From positions 372,001 to 436,000 of the forward strand of contig JAWKWH010000003.1 of the NCBI GenBank assembly GCA_041397625.1: 64,000 bases of DNA. Direction: 5' to 3'. Below the pieces are notes generated by a model. It was given only the letters and a program-made list of their open reading frames with translations. It was not told the DNA's origin and did not search any database. This DNA comes from JAWKWH01 sp041397625. GTDB taxonomy: Bacteria > Pseudomonadota > Alphaproteobacteria > Rhizobiales > Rhizobiaceae. Positions 24,619-33,860 of this stretch are shown here, one piece after another. The position numbers and the translations under genes were made by a program. Position 1 is the first letter of the stretch. Every line of letters starts with the position of its first letter.

Positions 24619-27600
24619 CTGGCGCGGCTATTTGTCTTGGTCGGAGGCTTGATCGTCCTGGCACTCACCGTGGTGCTGGTCGCTCCCTACTTTGTCGACT
24701 GGACGTCCTACCGCGCGGAGTTCGAGCGCGAGGCGAGCCGCATTCTGGGTCGGCGGGTCACCGTTGCCGGCGAGGCGACGGCAAGGCTTTTGCCGTTTCC
24801 CTCCGTCACGTTCACCGACGTCAAGGTTGCCGGCGACACGCCCGATGCGCCATCGCTGACGGTCGAAACCTTCTCGATGGATGTGGAACTCGCGCCGTTC
24901 ATGCGCGGCGAGATCCTGATTTTCGACATGCGGCTCGGAAAGCCGCGGTTGACGGTCGACGTGGCCGACAACGGGCTGATCGACTGGACGATACGGCCCA
25001 ACACGCCCTTCGACCCGAGCCAGATCACGCTCGAGAAAATCTCGGTCACCGAGGGGGCGATCACCGTGCACCATGCCGCCGGCGGTCGCGACTACGTGCT
25101 GGATGCGATCAATGCGGATATCTCGGCGCGCACGCTCGCGGGACCGTGGCGAATCAAGGGCGCCCTGCGCTTCGACGGCTCTCCGATGGACGTGGCGATC
25201 TCGACCGGCACGTTGCGGGACGACGGGGCGATGCGGTTGCGGTTCAACGTCACGCCCGAGGCGCTGCCGGTCGCGATCGAGACGGACGGCGATGTGCGCA
25301 TAGCCGATGGCGGCGCGGTCTATCAGGGCCTGTTCCGCCTGCAGGCGCGCGAAACGGGCGAGGGGGACGACAGCGACGACGACGCTTCAGCCTTTGCCAT
25401 AAGCGTCGAGGAAGACAAGAAGCAACCGGTCATTCCGTTCCGCGTCAGCGGGCGGTTTTCGGTCGACCATCGCCTGGTCGACATTTCCGAGTTTCTGTTC
25501 GAAACCGGAGACGAGATCGATCCCTATACGGCCGACGGCACCGCGTTTTTCGACTTCGGCGACGATCCGCGGTTTTCGATCCGGGCGGAAGGCCGCCAGG
25601 TGCGTTTCGGCGACGGCAAGGACGGCGGGCCGGGCGCTCTGCCGCTCATACAGCGCATCGCCCTGTTCCGCGATCTGGTGCAGAGCCTGCCGCGACCGCA
25701 GATACCGGGAACGGTGGATTTCGATCTGCCCGCGATCATCGCCGGCGACACCACCATTCGCCAGGTGAAACTGTCGGCCCAGCCCGCCGACGAGGGTTGG
25801 AGCATTGCCGCCTTTTCGGCCGAATTGCCCGGCCGTGCGACACTGGAAGCGGACGGACTGCTGGCGACGGGCGCCCAGTTCGGCTTCCACGGTTCGCTGT
25901 TGCTGGCGATCAGCCAGCCTTCGGGTTTTGCCGCCTGGCTGGCCGATGACGTGGACGAGGCGGTCAGGCGGTTGCCTGCGGCGGGATTTTCGGCCCGTGT
26001 CGACCTCGATGCCGAGCGCCAGACGTTCCGCGATCTCGAACTGATCCTGGGTGCGGCGCGGTTTACCGGCGAACTCGATCATCTGGTGCCGTCCGGCGCA
26101 AGGCCGTCGATGCTGATGCGACTTGACGGCGGCGCGCTCGATCTCGACGGACTTGCCGCCTTTGCCTCGATCTTCATCGACGACAGGGGCGCGGCGCGCT
26201 TTGCCGAGCACGATCTCGATCTTGTGGTCAAGGCCGGGCCGGTGAGTGTGGCGGGACTGACGGCCGAATCGGTCGACACCGCGCTCAGGCTCAAGAACGG
26301 GCTGCTCGATATCGATCGCCTGTCGATTGCCGAGCTCGCCGGCGCAACCGTCAGCGCCACCGGCAAAGTCAGGAATTTCCCCGAAAGCCCGACCGGAAAC
26401 ATCGATGCCTCGGTCGTTGCCGTCGATCTGGAGCCGTTGGTCGCGCTGGTCGCCGCACGCTATCCGCGCAGCACGCTGGCTGCGATCCTGGCGCGACGGG
26501 CGGCTGCATTTCCCGACCTTCTGGGTGATACGCGCATCGACCTGGTGGCGAGCGGCGCCTCCAACGATGACGGGTCTGTCGGATTGGCGATCAGCGCCAA
26601 CGGCGCCACGGGCGGCAGCCGGTTCACGCTTTCCGGCTCCGCCACCGCGCTGGACGGCCGTCTGCACGGGCCGTTCACCACAACGCTGACGATGCACAAT
26701 GGCGACGCCGCGCCGCTGTTTGCCGCCTACGGCCTGCCGGCCGTGCCGCTCGGTCTGACCGGGCCGGCGGAAACCAGCCTGACCATGTCTGGCAAGGCCG
26801 ACGGCCTGTTCGACACCCAGCTGGTGCTGCGTGGCGAGGCTACCGAGATGACCTTTGACGGCCGGACCGGCATGGTCGACGGCGCATGGCGGGCGGAGGG
26901 CAGGGCGCAAGTCTCGTCCGACGATGTCGAACCGTGGCTGGCGACGGCGGGGCTGGCGCTGCCCGGTTTCGGTTACGGCTTGCCGCTCGATATCCGCGCC
27001 GATATCGACCAGAAGGATGGCGAACTGGCGATCACCGGTCTTGGCGGCACGGCGGATGGTGGCCCGGTGGAGGCGGTGCTGACGGCGCGGTTCGACGACA
27101 CCATGCCGGCGGTTTCCGGCACTATTACCGTTCCGTCGCTTGACCTGTCCTCACTTGGCGGGATGCTGCTCGGCGACGACACGCTGGGCTTCGACGAAAC
27201 GGAAAAGCCCAGGGCGACGCCGTTTGCCGCCGCAGCGCGGTTTCCCTTCGGCGCCGAGCTCGATCTCACGGTCGGCGATCTGGGGATCGGCCTGGCCGAC
27301 CCGCTGCGCAACGTGGCGCTGCGATTGGCGGTTGACCACGACAGCATTCGCGTTTCCGGCCTGAAGGCCGACTACCGCGACGGACGTCTGGCCGGTATTG
27401 CCGAAGCGCGCAACAACGGCGGTACGGCACTGGTGTCGGCGCAGATGCGCTATGAGGATGCCCGCCTCGCCGAGTTGGCCGGGGCGCAATCGCTCGGCGG
27501 CAAAGCGACGCTCAGCGCCAATCTGACCGCCAACGGCAAGTCGTTTGCCGGGCTGGTTTCATCGCTGTCCGGTTCGGGCACGGCAACCGTGACCGCGCCG

Positions 27601-28464
27601 GTCATCCCCGCCGTCAACCCGGATGTCTTCGACGCGTTCATCGGCAAGGCCGACGAGATCGGCCGCGATATCGATGCCGCCGATGTCGCGGGTTTCGCGC
27701 CCGGCCTCATCGCTTCCGGCCCGTTTGCGGCGACGGCGGCGGAGTTCACCTTCGTGGTCGCCGGCGGCGTGGTGCGTACGCCGGCCATCCTGTTTAAAGA
27801 CGACAAGGCGCGGCTGGAAGCGCAATTGACCACCGATCTCAACACCGGCGAGGCGGCTGTTGCGGCCGAGATCGCCTACGATCCGGGGCGCGAGGCGCTT
27901 GTCGGCGCGGTGCCGGCTGTGCGGATTGCCTCGCAGGGGCGGATCGGTGCCATGGCCGCCGTCTACGATACCGCGCCGCTGGCGCAGTTCCTTACCCAGC
28001 GGGCGCTCGAGATCGAGCAGTTCCGCGTCGAATCGCTGCAGGCCGGCCTGCTTGAGAAACAGAGGCTGCGCCGCGAGGCGCGCTATTACGCCAGCCTGCG
28101 CCAGGCGCGGCTTGAAGAGACCCGGGCCGAGGATACGCAGACCGGCGAACCCGCCGGCGAGGCGGCGGCCGTTACGAACGACGGCTCCGGCAAGGCGGTT
28201 TCGCCGCCGGCGGACAATGCCGGCCGTACGCTGGAAGACGATATCAGGCGCGTGCTGGACGAGGAGGCGCGCAAGCGGACCGAGGAGGGTGCTCTCGCCG
28301 AACCCGACGGCGCCGTCGGCGACGTGGTGTCTGTCGGACCGGTCCCGCAGCCGCGGCCCGATCCGGACGCCGTCGAAGACGGCAATGCCGACGATGGCGG
28401 CGCGTCAAGCTCGGCATTCGATCCGCTCAGCATCGACAGGTTCCTGCGCTCGCTCAATCGCTGA
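24619..28464 (+). CDS. AsmA-family outer-envelope biogenesis protein, probable CTG start
   Basis: About 1281 residues. AsmA/TamB-like proteins sit in the inner membrane with a long periplasmic beta-rich domain and take part in lipid transport and outer-membrane assembly. The N-terminal anchor reads LVGGLIVLALTVVLVAPYFVDW, followed by the conserved REASRILGRRVTVAGEA. The expected start MARLFVLVGG maps to a CTG codon at 24619, 5 nt after a strong GGGAGGA. The nearest accepted start codon is TTG at 24637, which is 23 nt from that sequence. The C-terminus (residues about 1180-1260) is acidic, proline-rich and coiled-coil-like. The end overlaps the convergent RHH gene by 11 nt. Confidence 0.87.
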   Translation: MARLFVLVGGLIVLALTVVLVAPYFVDWTSYRAEFEREASRILGRRVTVAGEATARLLPFPSVTFTDVKVAGDTPDAPSLTVETFSMDVELAPFMRGEILIFDMRLGKPRLTVDVADNGLIDWTIRPNTPFDPSQITLEKISVTEGAITVHHAAGGRDYVLDAINADISARTLAGPWRIKGALRFDGSPMDVAISTGTLRDDGAMRLRFNVTPEALPVAIETDGDVRIADGGAVYQGLFRLQARETGEGDDSDDDASAFAISVEEDKKQPVIPFRVSGRFSVDHRLVDISEFLFETGDEIDPYTADGTAFFDFGDDPRFSIRAEGRQVRFGDGKDGGPGALPLIQRIALFRDLVQSLPRPQIPGTVDFDLPAIIAGDTTIRQVKLSAQPADEGWSIAAFSAELPGRATLEADGLLATGAQFGFHGSLLLAISQPSGFAAWLADDVDEAVRRLPAAGFSARVDLDAERQTFRDLELILGAARFTGELDHLVPSGARPSMLMRLDGGALDLDGLAAFASIFIDDRGAARFAEHDLDLVVKAGPVSVAGLTAESVDTALRLKNGLLDIDRLSIAELAGATVSATGKVRNFPESPTGNIDASVVAVDLEPLVALVAARYPRSTLAAILARRAAAFPDLLGDTRIDLVASGASNDDGSVGLAISANGATGGSRFTLSGSATALDGRLHGPFTTTLTMHNGDAAPLFAAYGLPAVPLGLTGPAETSLTMSGKADGLFDTQLVLRGEATEMTFDGRTGMVDGAWRAEGRAQVSSDDVEPWLATAGLALPGFGYGLPLDIRADIDQKDGELAITGLGGTADGGPVEAVLTARFDDTMPAVSGTITVPSLDLSSLGGMLLGDDTLGFDETEKPRATPFAAAARFPFGAELDLTVGDLGIGLADPLRNVALRLAVDHDSIRVSGLKADYRDGRLAGIAEARNNGGTALVSAQMRYEDARLAELAGAQSLGGKATLSANLTANGKSFAGLVSSLSGSGTATVTAPVIPAVNPDVFDAFIGKADEIGRDIDAADVAGFAPGLIASGPFAATAAEFTFVVAGGVVRTPAILFKDDKARLEAQLTTDLNTGEAAVAAEIAYDPGREALVGAVPAVRIASQGRIGAMAAVYDTAPLAQFLTQRALEIEQFRVESLQAGLLEKQRLRREARYYASLRQARLEETRAEDTQTGEPAGEAAAVTNDGSGKAVSPPADNAGRTLEDDIRRVLDEEARKRTEEGALAEPDGAVGDVVSVGPVPQPRPDPDAVEDGNADDGGASSSAFDPLSIDRFLRSLNR

Positions 28465-28684
28465 CATCGATCTCGCGTTTCAAGGCGCGAAGTATGTGAA
28501 GCCTGATTGCCGACGACAGGTTCGCGTCCGGCGCCCGGTCGCGATCGATCTCGGCGACGAGCGAGGCCAGCGAACGGTCGGCCGCGGTCGCCAGCCGTTC
28601 CAGTTCGGCGAAGAACTCATCCTCGACGGAAAAGCTCGTGCGGTGGCCGCCGATGGTCACCGAACGCTTGCGGACACCGCCCAT
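28454..28684 (-). CDS. Ribbon-helix-helix domain protein
   Basis: 76-residue protein conserved in Hyphomicrobiales. It contains RKRSVTIGGHRTSFSVEDEFFAELERLA, with the short beta strand and helix order expected for a ribbon-helix-helix fold, and ends RALKREIDVSD. It may bind DNA, but the family is untested. It begins 12 bp downstream of sspB on the same strand, so the two are probably co-transcribed, and it overlaps the convergent AsmA gene end. Confidence 0.8.
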   Translation of the reverse strand: MGGVRKRSVTIGGHRTSFSVEDEFFAELERLATAADRSLASLVAEIDRDRAPDANLSSAIRLHILRALKREIDVSD

Positions 28685-28696
28685 GGGCCTGAAACG

Positions 28697-29278
28697 CTAT
28701 TTGTTCTTGCGAAACGCGTCCAGCGAGACGACATCGGCGCCCTTGGCGTCGCCGCCTTCGGTTTCGACCGGCGTCTTCGCCGTCTTGTCGTCGTCCTTCG
28801 CAGCCTTCGCCTTGGCCTTGGACGCGGTTTTCTTTGGCGTCCGCTTGGCGGCGGGCTTCTCCGCCTTCACCGATGCCAGCGGCGTAACCTCGCCTTCGCC
28901 CTTTTCACCGTCCGCTTCCTCGGGCTGGACGTCGAACTCGAGCTCGAAGTTGACCGACGGATCGTAGAATCCGCGCACGGCGGAAAACGGCACGACCAGT
29001 TTCTCCGGGACGTCGGAGAACGACAGGCCGACCTCGAAATGACTGTCGGAAACCTTCAGGTCCCAATACTGGTATTGCAGCACGATCGTCATCTGCTCGG
29101 GATAACGCTCGCGCAGGCGGCTGGAGATGCGCACGCCCGGCGCATCGGTCAGGAAGGTGATGAAGAAATGATGGTCGCCCGGCAGGCCCGTCTTGGCGAC
29201 CTCGGCGATCACCTTGCGCATGACGCCTCGAAGCGCCTCCTGCGCCAGGATGTCGTATCGAATGTGATCTTCCGCCAT
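28697..29278 (-). CDS. sspB: Alpha-type SspB, ClpXP adaptor for ssrA-tagged proteins
   Basis: 193-residue adaptor that tethers tmRNA-tagged proteins to ClpXP for degradation. The start at 29278 (MAEDHIRYDILAQEALRGVM) is the conserved family N-terminus. The tag-binding core contains GDHHFFITFLTDAPGV, MTIVLQYQYWDLKV and FSDVPEKLVVPFSAVRGFYDPSVNFEL. A lysine/alanine-rich linker (AEKPAAKRTPKKTASKAKA) leads to the short C-terminal DVVSLDAFRKNK, probably the ClpX-binding tail. The gene begins about 100 bp downstream of the ssrA gene on the same strand, so tag producer and tag reader are neighbours. Confidence 0.92.
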   Translation of the reverse strand: MAEDHIRYDILAQEALRGVMRKVIAEVAKTGLPGDHHFFITFLTDAPGVRISSRLRERYPEQMTIVLQYQYWDLKVSDSHFEVGLSFSDVPEKLVVPFSAVRGFYDPSVNFELEFDVQPEEADGEKGEGEVTPLASVKAEKPAAKRTPKKTASKAKAKAAKDDDKTAKTPVETEGGDAKGADVVSLDAFRKNK

Positions 29279-29379
29279 TGTTCGTGCCGGCTGCCTCGCT
29301 TCCAAGTGAAGCTGTAATCAAGCTTGGGGCCGCCGTAAACCGCCAAGTGATGTTTTGGCGCTTCGATGGCCGCGAAAAT

Positions 29380-29740
29380 CTTGGGGAAGTGGAGGCTTCT
29401 GTTGCCAGGTGCCTCCGGACCCCGCCTGACCGAGCATACCGGTCAGGAGTTCAGTGAAGCTATCGCACCGCCATTAGGCAGCGAGACGTGCCTCTGCATA
29501 GTTGTCGTTGGCAACTATTAAGGTTAGCCCGATAACGGTGGTACAATGCCGGGCAAAAGCACGATCTTTACACCCTCGTCGATCCTGTTTCGCCCCCATC
29601 AGAAACCGCCCTTCAACCGGCGGTTCGTGGTGGAGGCGCCGGGTACCGCCCCCGGGTCCGAATGGCTTATTACATCGGCCGTTTATCGCCATAGTCAGCA
29701 GAACTGACAGACTGAATATAGGGTGTGGGCGTCAAAAATG
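29380..29740 (-). ncRNA. ssrA: Circularly permuted two-piece tmRNA (ssrA)
   Basis: On the minus strand the acceptor piece comes first and ends with the T-arm and GGCGCCTCCACCA (3' end at 29628). A 30-nt spacer with a hairpin follows (29598-29627), then the coding piece begins GGGGGCGAAAC at 29597. GGGGGCG pairs with CGCCTCC as a 7-bp acceptor stem with one G-U pair, as in standard tmRNA. The tag frame GCC AAC GAC AAC TAT... encodes ANDNYAEARLAA and stops at 29474-29476. A pseudoknot-like block (GGAGGC/GCCTCC) closes the coding piece near 29382. This rescues stalled ribosomes. Outer ends are approximate. Hairpin CGCCAA/TTGGCG at 29341-29360 may be its terminator. Confidence 0.95.
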
Positions 29741-29892
29741 AAAGGTCGGATTGATCCGTGCCTCGTCTTGACAGCGATCGCCCCGGCGCGCCATTTTCGC
29801 CGGTGCAAGCTTAGGGGGAACCGGGCCGGCCTGTTGCCGGTTGCGGCGGCCACAATTGCCGGCGTTCAGCGCGGCGAAAACGGGAGACCACA

Positions 29893-30204
29893 ATGACTGA
29901 CTATCTTGCTGATGTAAGGAAATACGATGCGACGGCGGACGAGGAGATCGTCAACAAGATCGTCAAGCATTTGGGCATTGCGCTGAGAAACCGCGATTCG
30001 GCCCTGGTGTCGTGTTCCGACGATAAGGAACTCGGCCGGGTGAAGACGAGCTGGTGCGGCAAGAAGCTGGGCGTGACCGACGGCGCCACATGCGATTCCG
30101 TGATCGCGAAGGTGTGCGAGACCATGGCCGCCGACCGTTCCAAGGGCCGCGTAACCTTCTACTATCTGGTGGCCAAGCATCTGGGCAAGCTGGGCGACCT
30201 TTAG
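29893..30204 (+). CDS. DUF2853 family protein
   Basis: 103-residue cytoplasmic protein. The sequence MTDYLADVRKYDATADEEIV, the central SCSDDKELGRVKTSWCGKKLG and the C-terminal DRSKGRVTFYYLVAKHLGKL fit the DUF2853 family, a small helical protein of unknown function widespread in Proteobacteria. An AAACGGGAG-type ribosome-binding sequence lies 7 nt upstream of the ATG. It is a single gene between ssrA (divergent) and thyA; a GC-rich hairpin after the stop (about 30215-30250) may end transcription. Confidence 0.82.
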   Translation: MTDYLADVRKYDATADEEIVNKIVKHLGIALRNRDSALVSCSDDKELGRVKTSWCGKKLGVTDGATCDSVIAKVCETMAADRSKGRVTFYYLVAKHLGKLGDL

Positions 30205-30342
30205 CCCGTAGCGCCGCGGCCGGCCGGCGAAAAGGCCGCCGCCGGCCGGGAATGGATTGAATGGGGCCGCCGGCGTGCCGTCGGCCCTTCGCTACGGTGC
30301 CGTCCTGCTATATGGTCTGCCGGATCGAATCACGGGTAGCGG

Positions 30343-31137
30343 ATGCGCCAATATCTCGACCTTCTTTCCCATGTGCTCGAGCATGGTTCCGACCGGAGCG
30401 ACCGTACCGGCACCGGCACGCGCTCGGTGTTCGGCCACCAGTCGCGTTTCGACCTCGATGACGGGTTTCCGGTGCTGACCACCAAGCGATTGCACCTCAA
30501 ATCGATCATCCACGAGCTTTTGTGGTTCCTGAGGGGCGACACCAATATCGGCTATCTGAAACGGCACGGAGTGTCGATCTGGGACGAATGGGCCGACGAG
30601 AACGGCGAACTCGGCCCCGTTTACGGCGCGCAATGGCGCTCGTGGCCGGCGTCCGACGGCGGCACGATCGACCAGATCGCCGGTGTGGTCGCGCAGATCA
30701 GGACCAATCCGGATTCGCGCCGCCTGATCGTTTCGGCCTGGAACCCGGCCGAAGTGGACCAGATGGCGCTGCCGCCATGCCACTGCCTGTTCCAGTTCTA
30801 CGTTTCCGACGGGCGGTTGTCGTGCCAGCTCTACCAGCGCTCGGCCGACATCTTCCTCGGCGTGCCGTTCAACATAGCCTCCTACGCGCTGCTGACGATG
30901 ATGGTGGCGCAGGTGACGGGGCTGAAACCCGGCGAATTCATCCACACGCTCGGCGATGCGCATCTCTACCACAACCATTTCGACCAGGCGCGCCAGCAGC
31001 TTCTGCGCACGCCCGGGACACTGCCCTACATGCGGCTCAATCCCGATGTAACGGACCTGTTTTCGTTTCGCTACGAAGACTTTAGCCTGGAAAACTACGA
31101 AGCCGATTCAACCATCCGGGCGCCGATCGCGGTATGA
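30343..31137 (+). CDS. thyA: Thymidylate synthase
   Basis: 264 residues, the same length as E. coli ThyA. It makes dTMP from dUMP with methylene-tetrahydrofolate. Motifs are DRTGTGTRSVFG (folate/phosphate loop), LLWFLRGDTNI, the nucleophile cysteine in ALPPCHCLFQFY, and QRSADIFLGVPFNIASYA. Its stop overlaps the start of folA as ATGA (31134-31137), coupling dTMP production with regeneration of tetrahydrofolate from the dihydrofolate it produces. Confidence 0.98.
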   Translation: MRQYLDLLSHVLEHGSDRSDRTGTGTRSVFGHQSRFDLDDGFPVLTTKRLHLKSIIHELLWFLRGDTNIGYLKRHGVSIWDEWADENGELGPVYGAQWRSWPASDGGTIDQIAGVVAQIRTNPDSRRLIVSAWNPAEVDQMALPPCHCLFQFYVSDGRLSCQLYQRSADIFLGVPFNIASYALLTMMVAQVTGLKPGEFIHTLGDAHLYHNHFDQARQQLLRTPGTLPYMRLNPDVTDLFSFRYEDFSLENYEADSTIRAPIAV

Positions 31138-31667
31138 GCGGGATGCTTCCCGTCACCCTTGTCGTCGCCATCGCCGAAAACGCCGTCATCGGGCGCGACG
31201 GCGGCCTGCCGTGGCGATTGTCGTCGGATCTGAAGCGCTTCAGGGCCGACACGCTCGGCAATCCCGTGATCATGGGACGCAAGACGTTCGACAGCATCGG
31301 CAGGCCGCTGCCCGGCCGGCTCAACATCGTGGTAACCCGCAACGCCGACTGGGCGACGGACGGCGTTGAGCGTGTCGCATCGCTTGCCGACGCGATCACG
31401 CTTGCCCGCGTGCGGGCGCGGTGCATGGCGGAAGCGCGCGAGATCAGCGTCATCGGCGGCGGCCAGATCTATGCCGAAGCGCTGCCGCTGGCCGACAGGT
31501 TGCGTGTGACCCACATCCTGGCGGGCCCGGACGGCGACACGTTTTTCCCGGCGATCGACCCGGAAATCTGGCGGATGGTCCGATCCGAGGCCTTCCCCGC
31601 CGGCGAAAGGGACAGCCACGCCACGCGTTACGTCGTCTATGAGCGTGGCGCGAAAGGCGACGGATAG
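31134..31667 (+). CDS. folA: Dihydrofolate reductase
   Basis: 177 residues. NADPH-dependent reduction of dihydrofolate. Recognisable segments are VVAIAENAVIGRDGGLPWRLSSDLKRF (substrate loop with the active-site acid two positions after the conserved Trp-Arg-Leu region), VIMGRKTFDSIGRPLPGR and VIGGGQIYAEALPLADRL. It is translated in a coupled manner with thyA through a 4-nt overlap. The next gene, hflK, begins 142 bp downstream on the same strand. Confidence 0.96.
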   Translation: MSGMLPVTLVVAIAENAVIGRDGGLPWRLSSDLKRFRADTLGNPVIMGRKTFDSIGRPLPGRLNIVVTRNADWATDGVERVASLADAITLARVRARCMAEAREISVIGGGQIYAEALPLADRLRVTHILAGPDGDTFFPAIDPEIWRMVRSEAFPAGERDSHATRYVVYERGAKGDG

Positions 31668-31809
31668 TCGCCTTGAAAGTGCTGCAAATTCCTGCAATTC
31701 AGCGCCATTGCGCGTTGAAAGCGGGTATCGGCATCCCTATAACCACTTCAAAACCGGCCGCGCCGACCTTGCGCGCGGCGCAGTGCGTGTAACGCTTGAA
31801 AGGATCTTC

Positions 31810-32916
31810 ATGCCCTGGAGCAATCAGAGCGGCGGAGACGGCGGCGGCCCGTGGGGCGGCGGCGGCAACAATGGCAGCGGCGGTCCGTGGGGGCAGGGCC
31901 CGCGCGGCGGCAAGCCGCAGGGCACGCCTCCCGACCTTGAGGACATCATCCGGCGCGGGCAGGACCGGCTGAAAGGCATCATCCCCGGCAGCGGCGGCAC
32001 CAGCCCGGCCTTTCTCGGCATCCTGGCGGCCGGCATCCTGGTGCTGTGGTCGTTCAAGGCGGTGTACACCGTCCAGCCGGACGAACTCGGCGTGGAACTG
32101 CGCTTCGGAAAGCCGAAGGAGGAGGTTTCCGCGCCCGGTCTGCATTTCCACTGGTGGCCGCTGGAGACGGTCGAAAAGGTCAACACCGCCGAGAAACTGC
32201 TCACCATCGGCGGCAGCAACCGCAGCGGCGGCAATTCATCCGGCCTGATGCTGTCGGGCGACCAGAACATCGTCGACGTGCAGTTCACCGTGGCTTATCA
32301 GGTCAGTGACCCGGCGGCCAATCTGTTCAACGTGCAGAACCCGGACGACACGGTGCGCCAGGTGGCCGAGAGCGCGATGCGCGAGGTGGTCGGCCGCCGC
32401 CAGGCGCAGGACGTGTTCCGCGACGACCGCGCCGGCATCGCCGAGGCGGTGCGCCAGATCATCCAGAACACGATCGACGAGTACGGGGCGGGGTTGAACG
32501 TCAACGCGATCTCGATCGAGGACGCTGCGCCGCCGCGGGAAGTGGCCGACGCGTTCGACGAGGTGCAGCGCGCCGAGCAGGACGAGGATCGCTTCGTCGA
32601 GGAAGCCAACCAGTATTCGAACCAGAAGCTTGGCCAGGCGCGCGGGCAGGGTGCGCAGATCCGCGAGGATGCGGCCGCCTACAAGAACCGTATCGTGCAG
32701 GAGGCGCAGGGTGAGGCGCAACGTTTCATCTCCGTCTATGACGAATACGCCAAGGCGCCGGACGTGACCCGCAAGCGCATGTTCCTGGAGACCATGGAGC
32801 AGGTGCTGAAGAACTCCAACAAGGTGATCCTGGAGAAGGATGCGGGGTCGGGCGTCGTGCCCTATCTGCCGCTGCCCGAGATAGATAAACGCCGCGAAGG
32901 AGCGGGGAACAACTGA
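31810..32916 (+). CDS. hflK: HflK, FtsH-modulating SPFH/prohibitin protein
   Basis: 368-residue inner-membrane protein that with HflC forms a large complex around the FtsH protease and modulates it. The start at 31810 (MPWSNQSGGDGGGPWGGGG) begins the typical glycine-rich cytoplasmic tail; one membrane segment follows (FLGILAAGILVLWSFKAVY) and then the SPFH domain. A coiled-coil region near residues 255-310 is rich in charged residues (AEQDEDRFVEEANQYSNQ). The stop shares a base with the hflC start (TGATG), so the two subunits are made together. Confidence 0.95.
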   Translation: MPWSNQSGGDGGGPWGGGGNNGSGGPWGQGPRGGKPQGTPPDLEDIIRRGQDRLKGIIPGSGGTSPAFLGILAAGILVLWSFKAVYTVQPDELGVELRFGKPKEEVSAPGLHFHWWPLETVEKVNTAEKLLTIGGSNRSGGNSSGLMLSGDQNIVDVQFTVAYQVSDPAANLFNVQNPDDTVRQVAESAMREVVGRRQAQDVFRDDRAGIAEAVRQIIQNTIDEYGAGLNVNAISIEDAAPPREVADAFDEVQRAEQDEDRFVEEANQYSNQKLGQARGQGAQIREDAAAYKNRIVQEAQGEAQRFISVYDEYAKAPDVTRKRMFLETMEQVLKNSNKVILEKDAGSGVVPYLPLPEIDKRREGAGNN

Positions 32917-33845
32917 TGAGCAACCGTCTTCCCATTCTCGGCGCGCTGGCAGCGCTCGTGGCGCTGATCGTCTACGGATCGATTTTCGTCGTCAACGAGC
33001 GCCAGCAGGCGATCGTGCTGCGTTTCGGCGAGATCGTCGACGTCAAATCCGAGCCCGGCCTCTATTTCAAGCTGCCCTTCGCCTTCGTCGAAGCCGACAA
33101 TGTGCAGCTCATCGAGGACCGCATCCTGCGCTTCGATCTCGACGACATCCGCGTACAGGTTTCCGGCGGCAAGTTCTACGAGGTCGATGCCTTCATCGCC
33201 TATCGCATCGAGGATCCGCGGCGTTTCCGCCAGACCGTGTCGGGCAGCGTGCAATTGGCCGAACAGCGTCTGAAGACGCGTCTCGACGCCGCCCTTCGCC
33301 GGGTCTACGGCCTGCGCGGCTTCGAGGCGGCGTTGTCGGAGGAAAGAAGCGCGATGATGCGCGAAGTCGCCGACAGCCTGCGTCCCGACGCCGTGTCGCT
33401 CGGTCTCAAGATCGAGGATGTGCGCATCCGGCGTACCGATCTGACGGCGGAGGTGTCGCAGCAGACCTATGACCGGATGAAGGCGGAGCGCCTTGCCGAA
33501 GCCGAGAGGCTGAGGGCGCGCGGCCGGGAGGCGGCGCAGCGCATTCGCGCGCGGGCGGACCGCGAGGTGGTCGAGATCGTCGCCGAGGCGCGAAGGGAGT
33601 CGGAGATCCTGCGCGGTGAGGGCGAAGGCGAGCGCAACAAGATCTTCGCCGACGCCTTCGGCCGCGATCCGGAGTTCTTCGACTTCTACCGCTCGATGAT
33701 CGCCTATAGCCATGCGCTGCAGAATTCCGACACCACCATGGTGCTGTCGCCCAATTCGGAGTTTTTCCGTTTCTTCTCCGACGCGGAAGGCACCGCTCCG
33801 CAGGAGGGCACGGGCGTGCCCGGCCTTTCGTCCTCGGGCCAGTAG
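32916..33845 (+). CDS. hflC: HflC, FtsH-modulating SPFH/prohibitin protein
   Basis: 309-residue partner of HflK. It has an N-terminal membrane anchor (LPILGALAALVALIVYGSIF), the conserved VVNERQQAIVLRFGEIVDVKSEPGLYFKLPF start of the SPFH domain, and a C-terminal helical region (RAEREVV-type heptads). It ends with the typical SPNSEFFRFF. It is coupled to hflK by a one-base stop/start overlap and followed after 15 bp by the DUF2065 gene. Confidence 0.95.
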   Translation: MSNRLPILGALAALVALIVYGSIFVVNERQQAIVLRFGEIVDVKSEPGLYFKLPFAFVEADNVQLIEDRILRFDLDDIRVQVSGGKFYEVDAFIAYRIEDPRRFRQTVSGSVQLAEQRLKTRLDAALRRVYGLRGFEAALSEERSAMMREVADSLRPDAVSLGLKIEDVRIRRTDLTAEVSQQTYDRMKAERLAEAERLRARGREAAQRIRARADREVVEIVAEARRESEILRGEGEGERNKIFADAFGRDPEFFDFYRSMIAYSHALQNSDTTMVLSPNSEFFRFFSDAEGTAPQEGTGVPGLSSSGQ

Positions 33846-33860
33846 GGCGGACCGGCGGCG

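Noticed and set aside
29474..29692. 72-residue minus-strand frame ending ANDNYAEARLAA
   Set aside because: The last 12 residues are the tmRNA tag; the rest is structural RNA read as protein. Annotated as ssrA.
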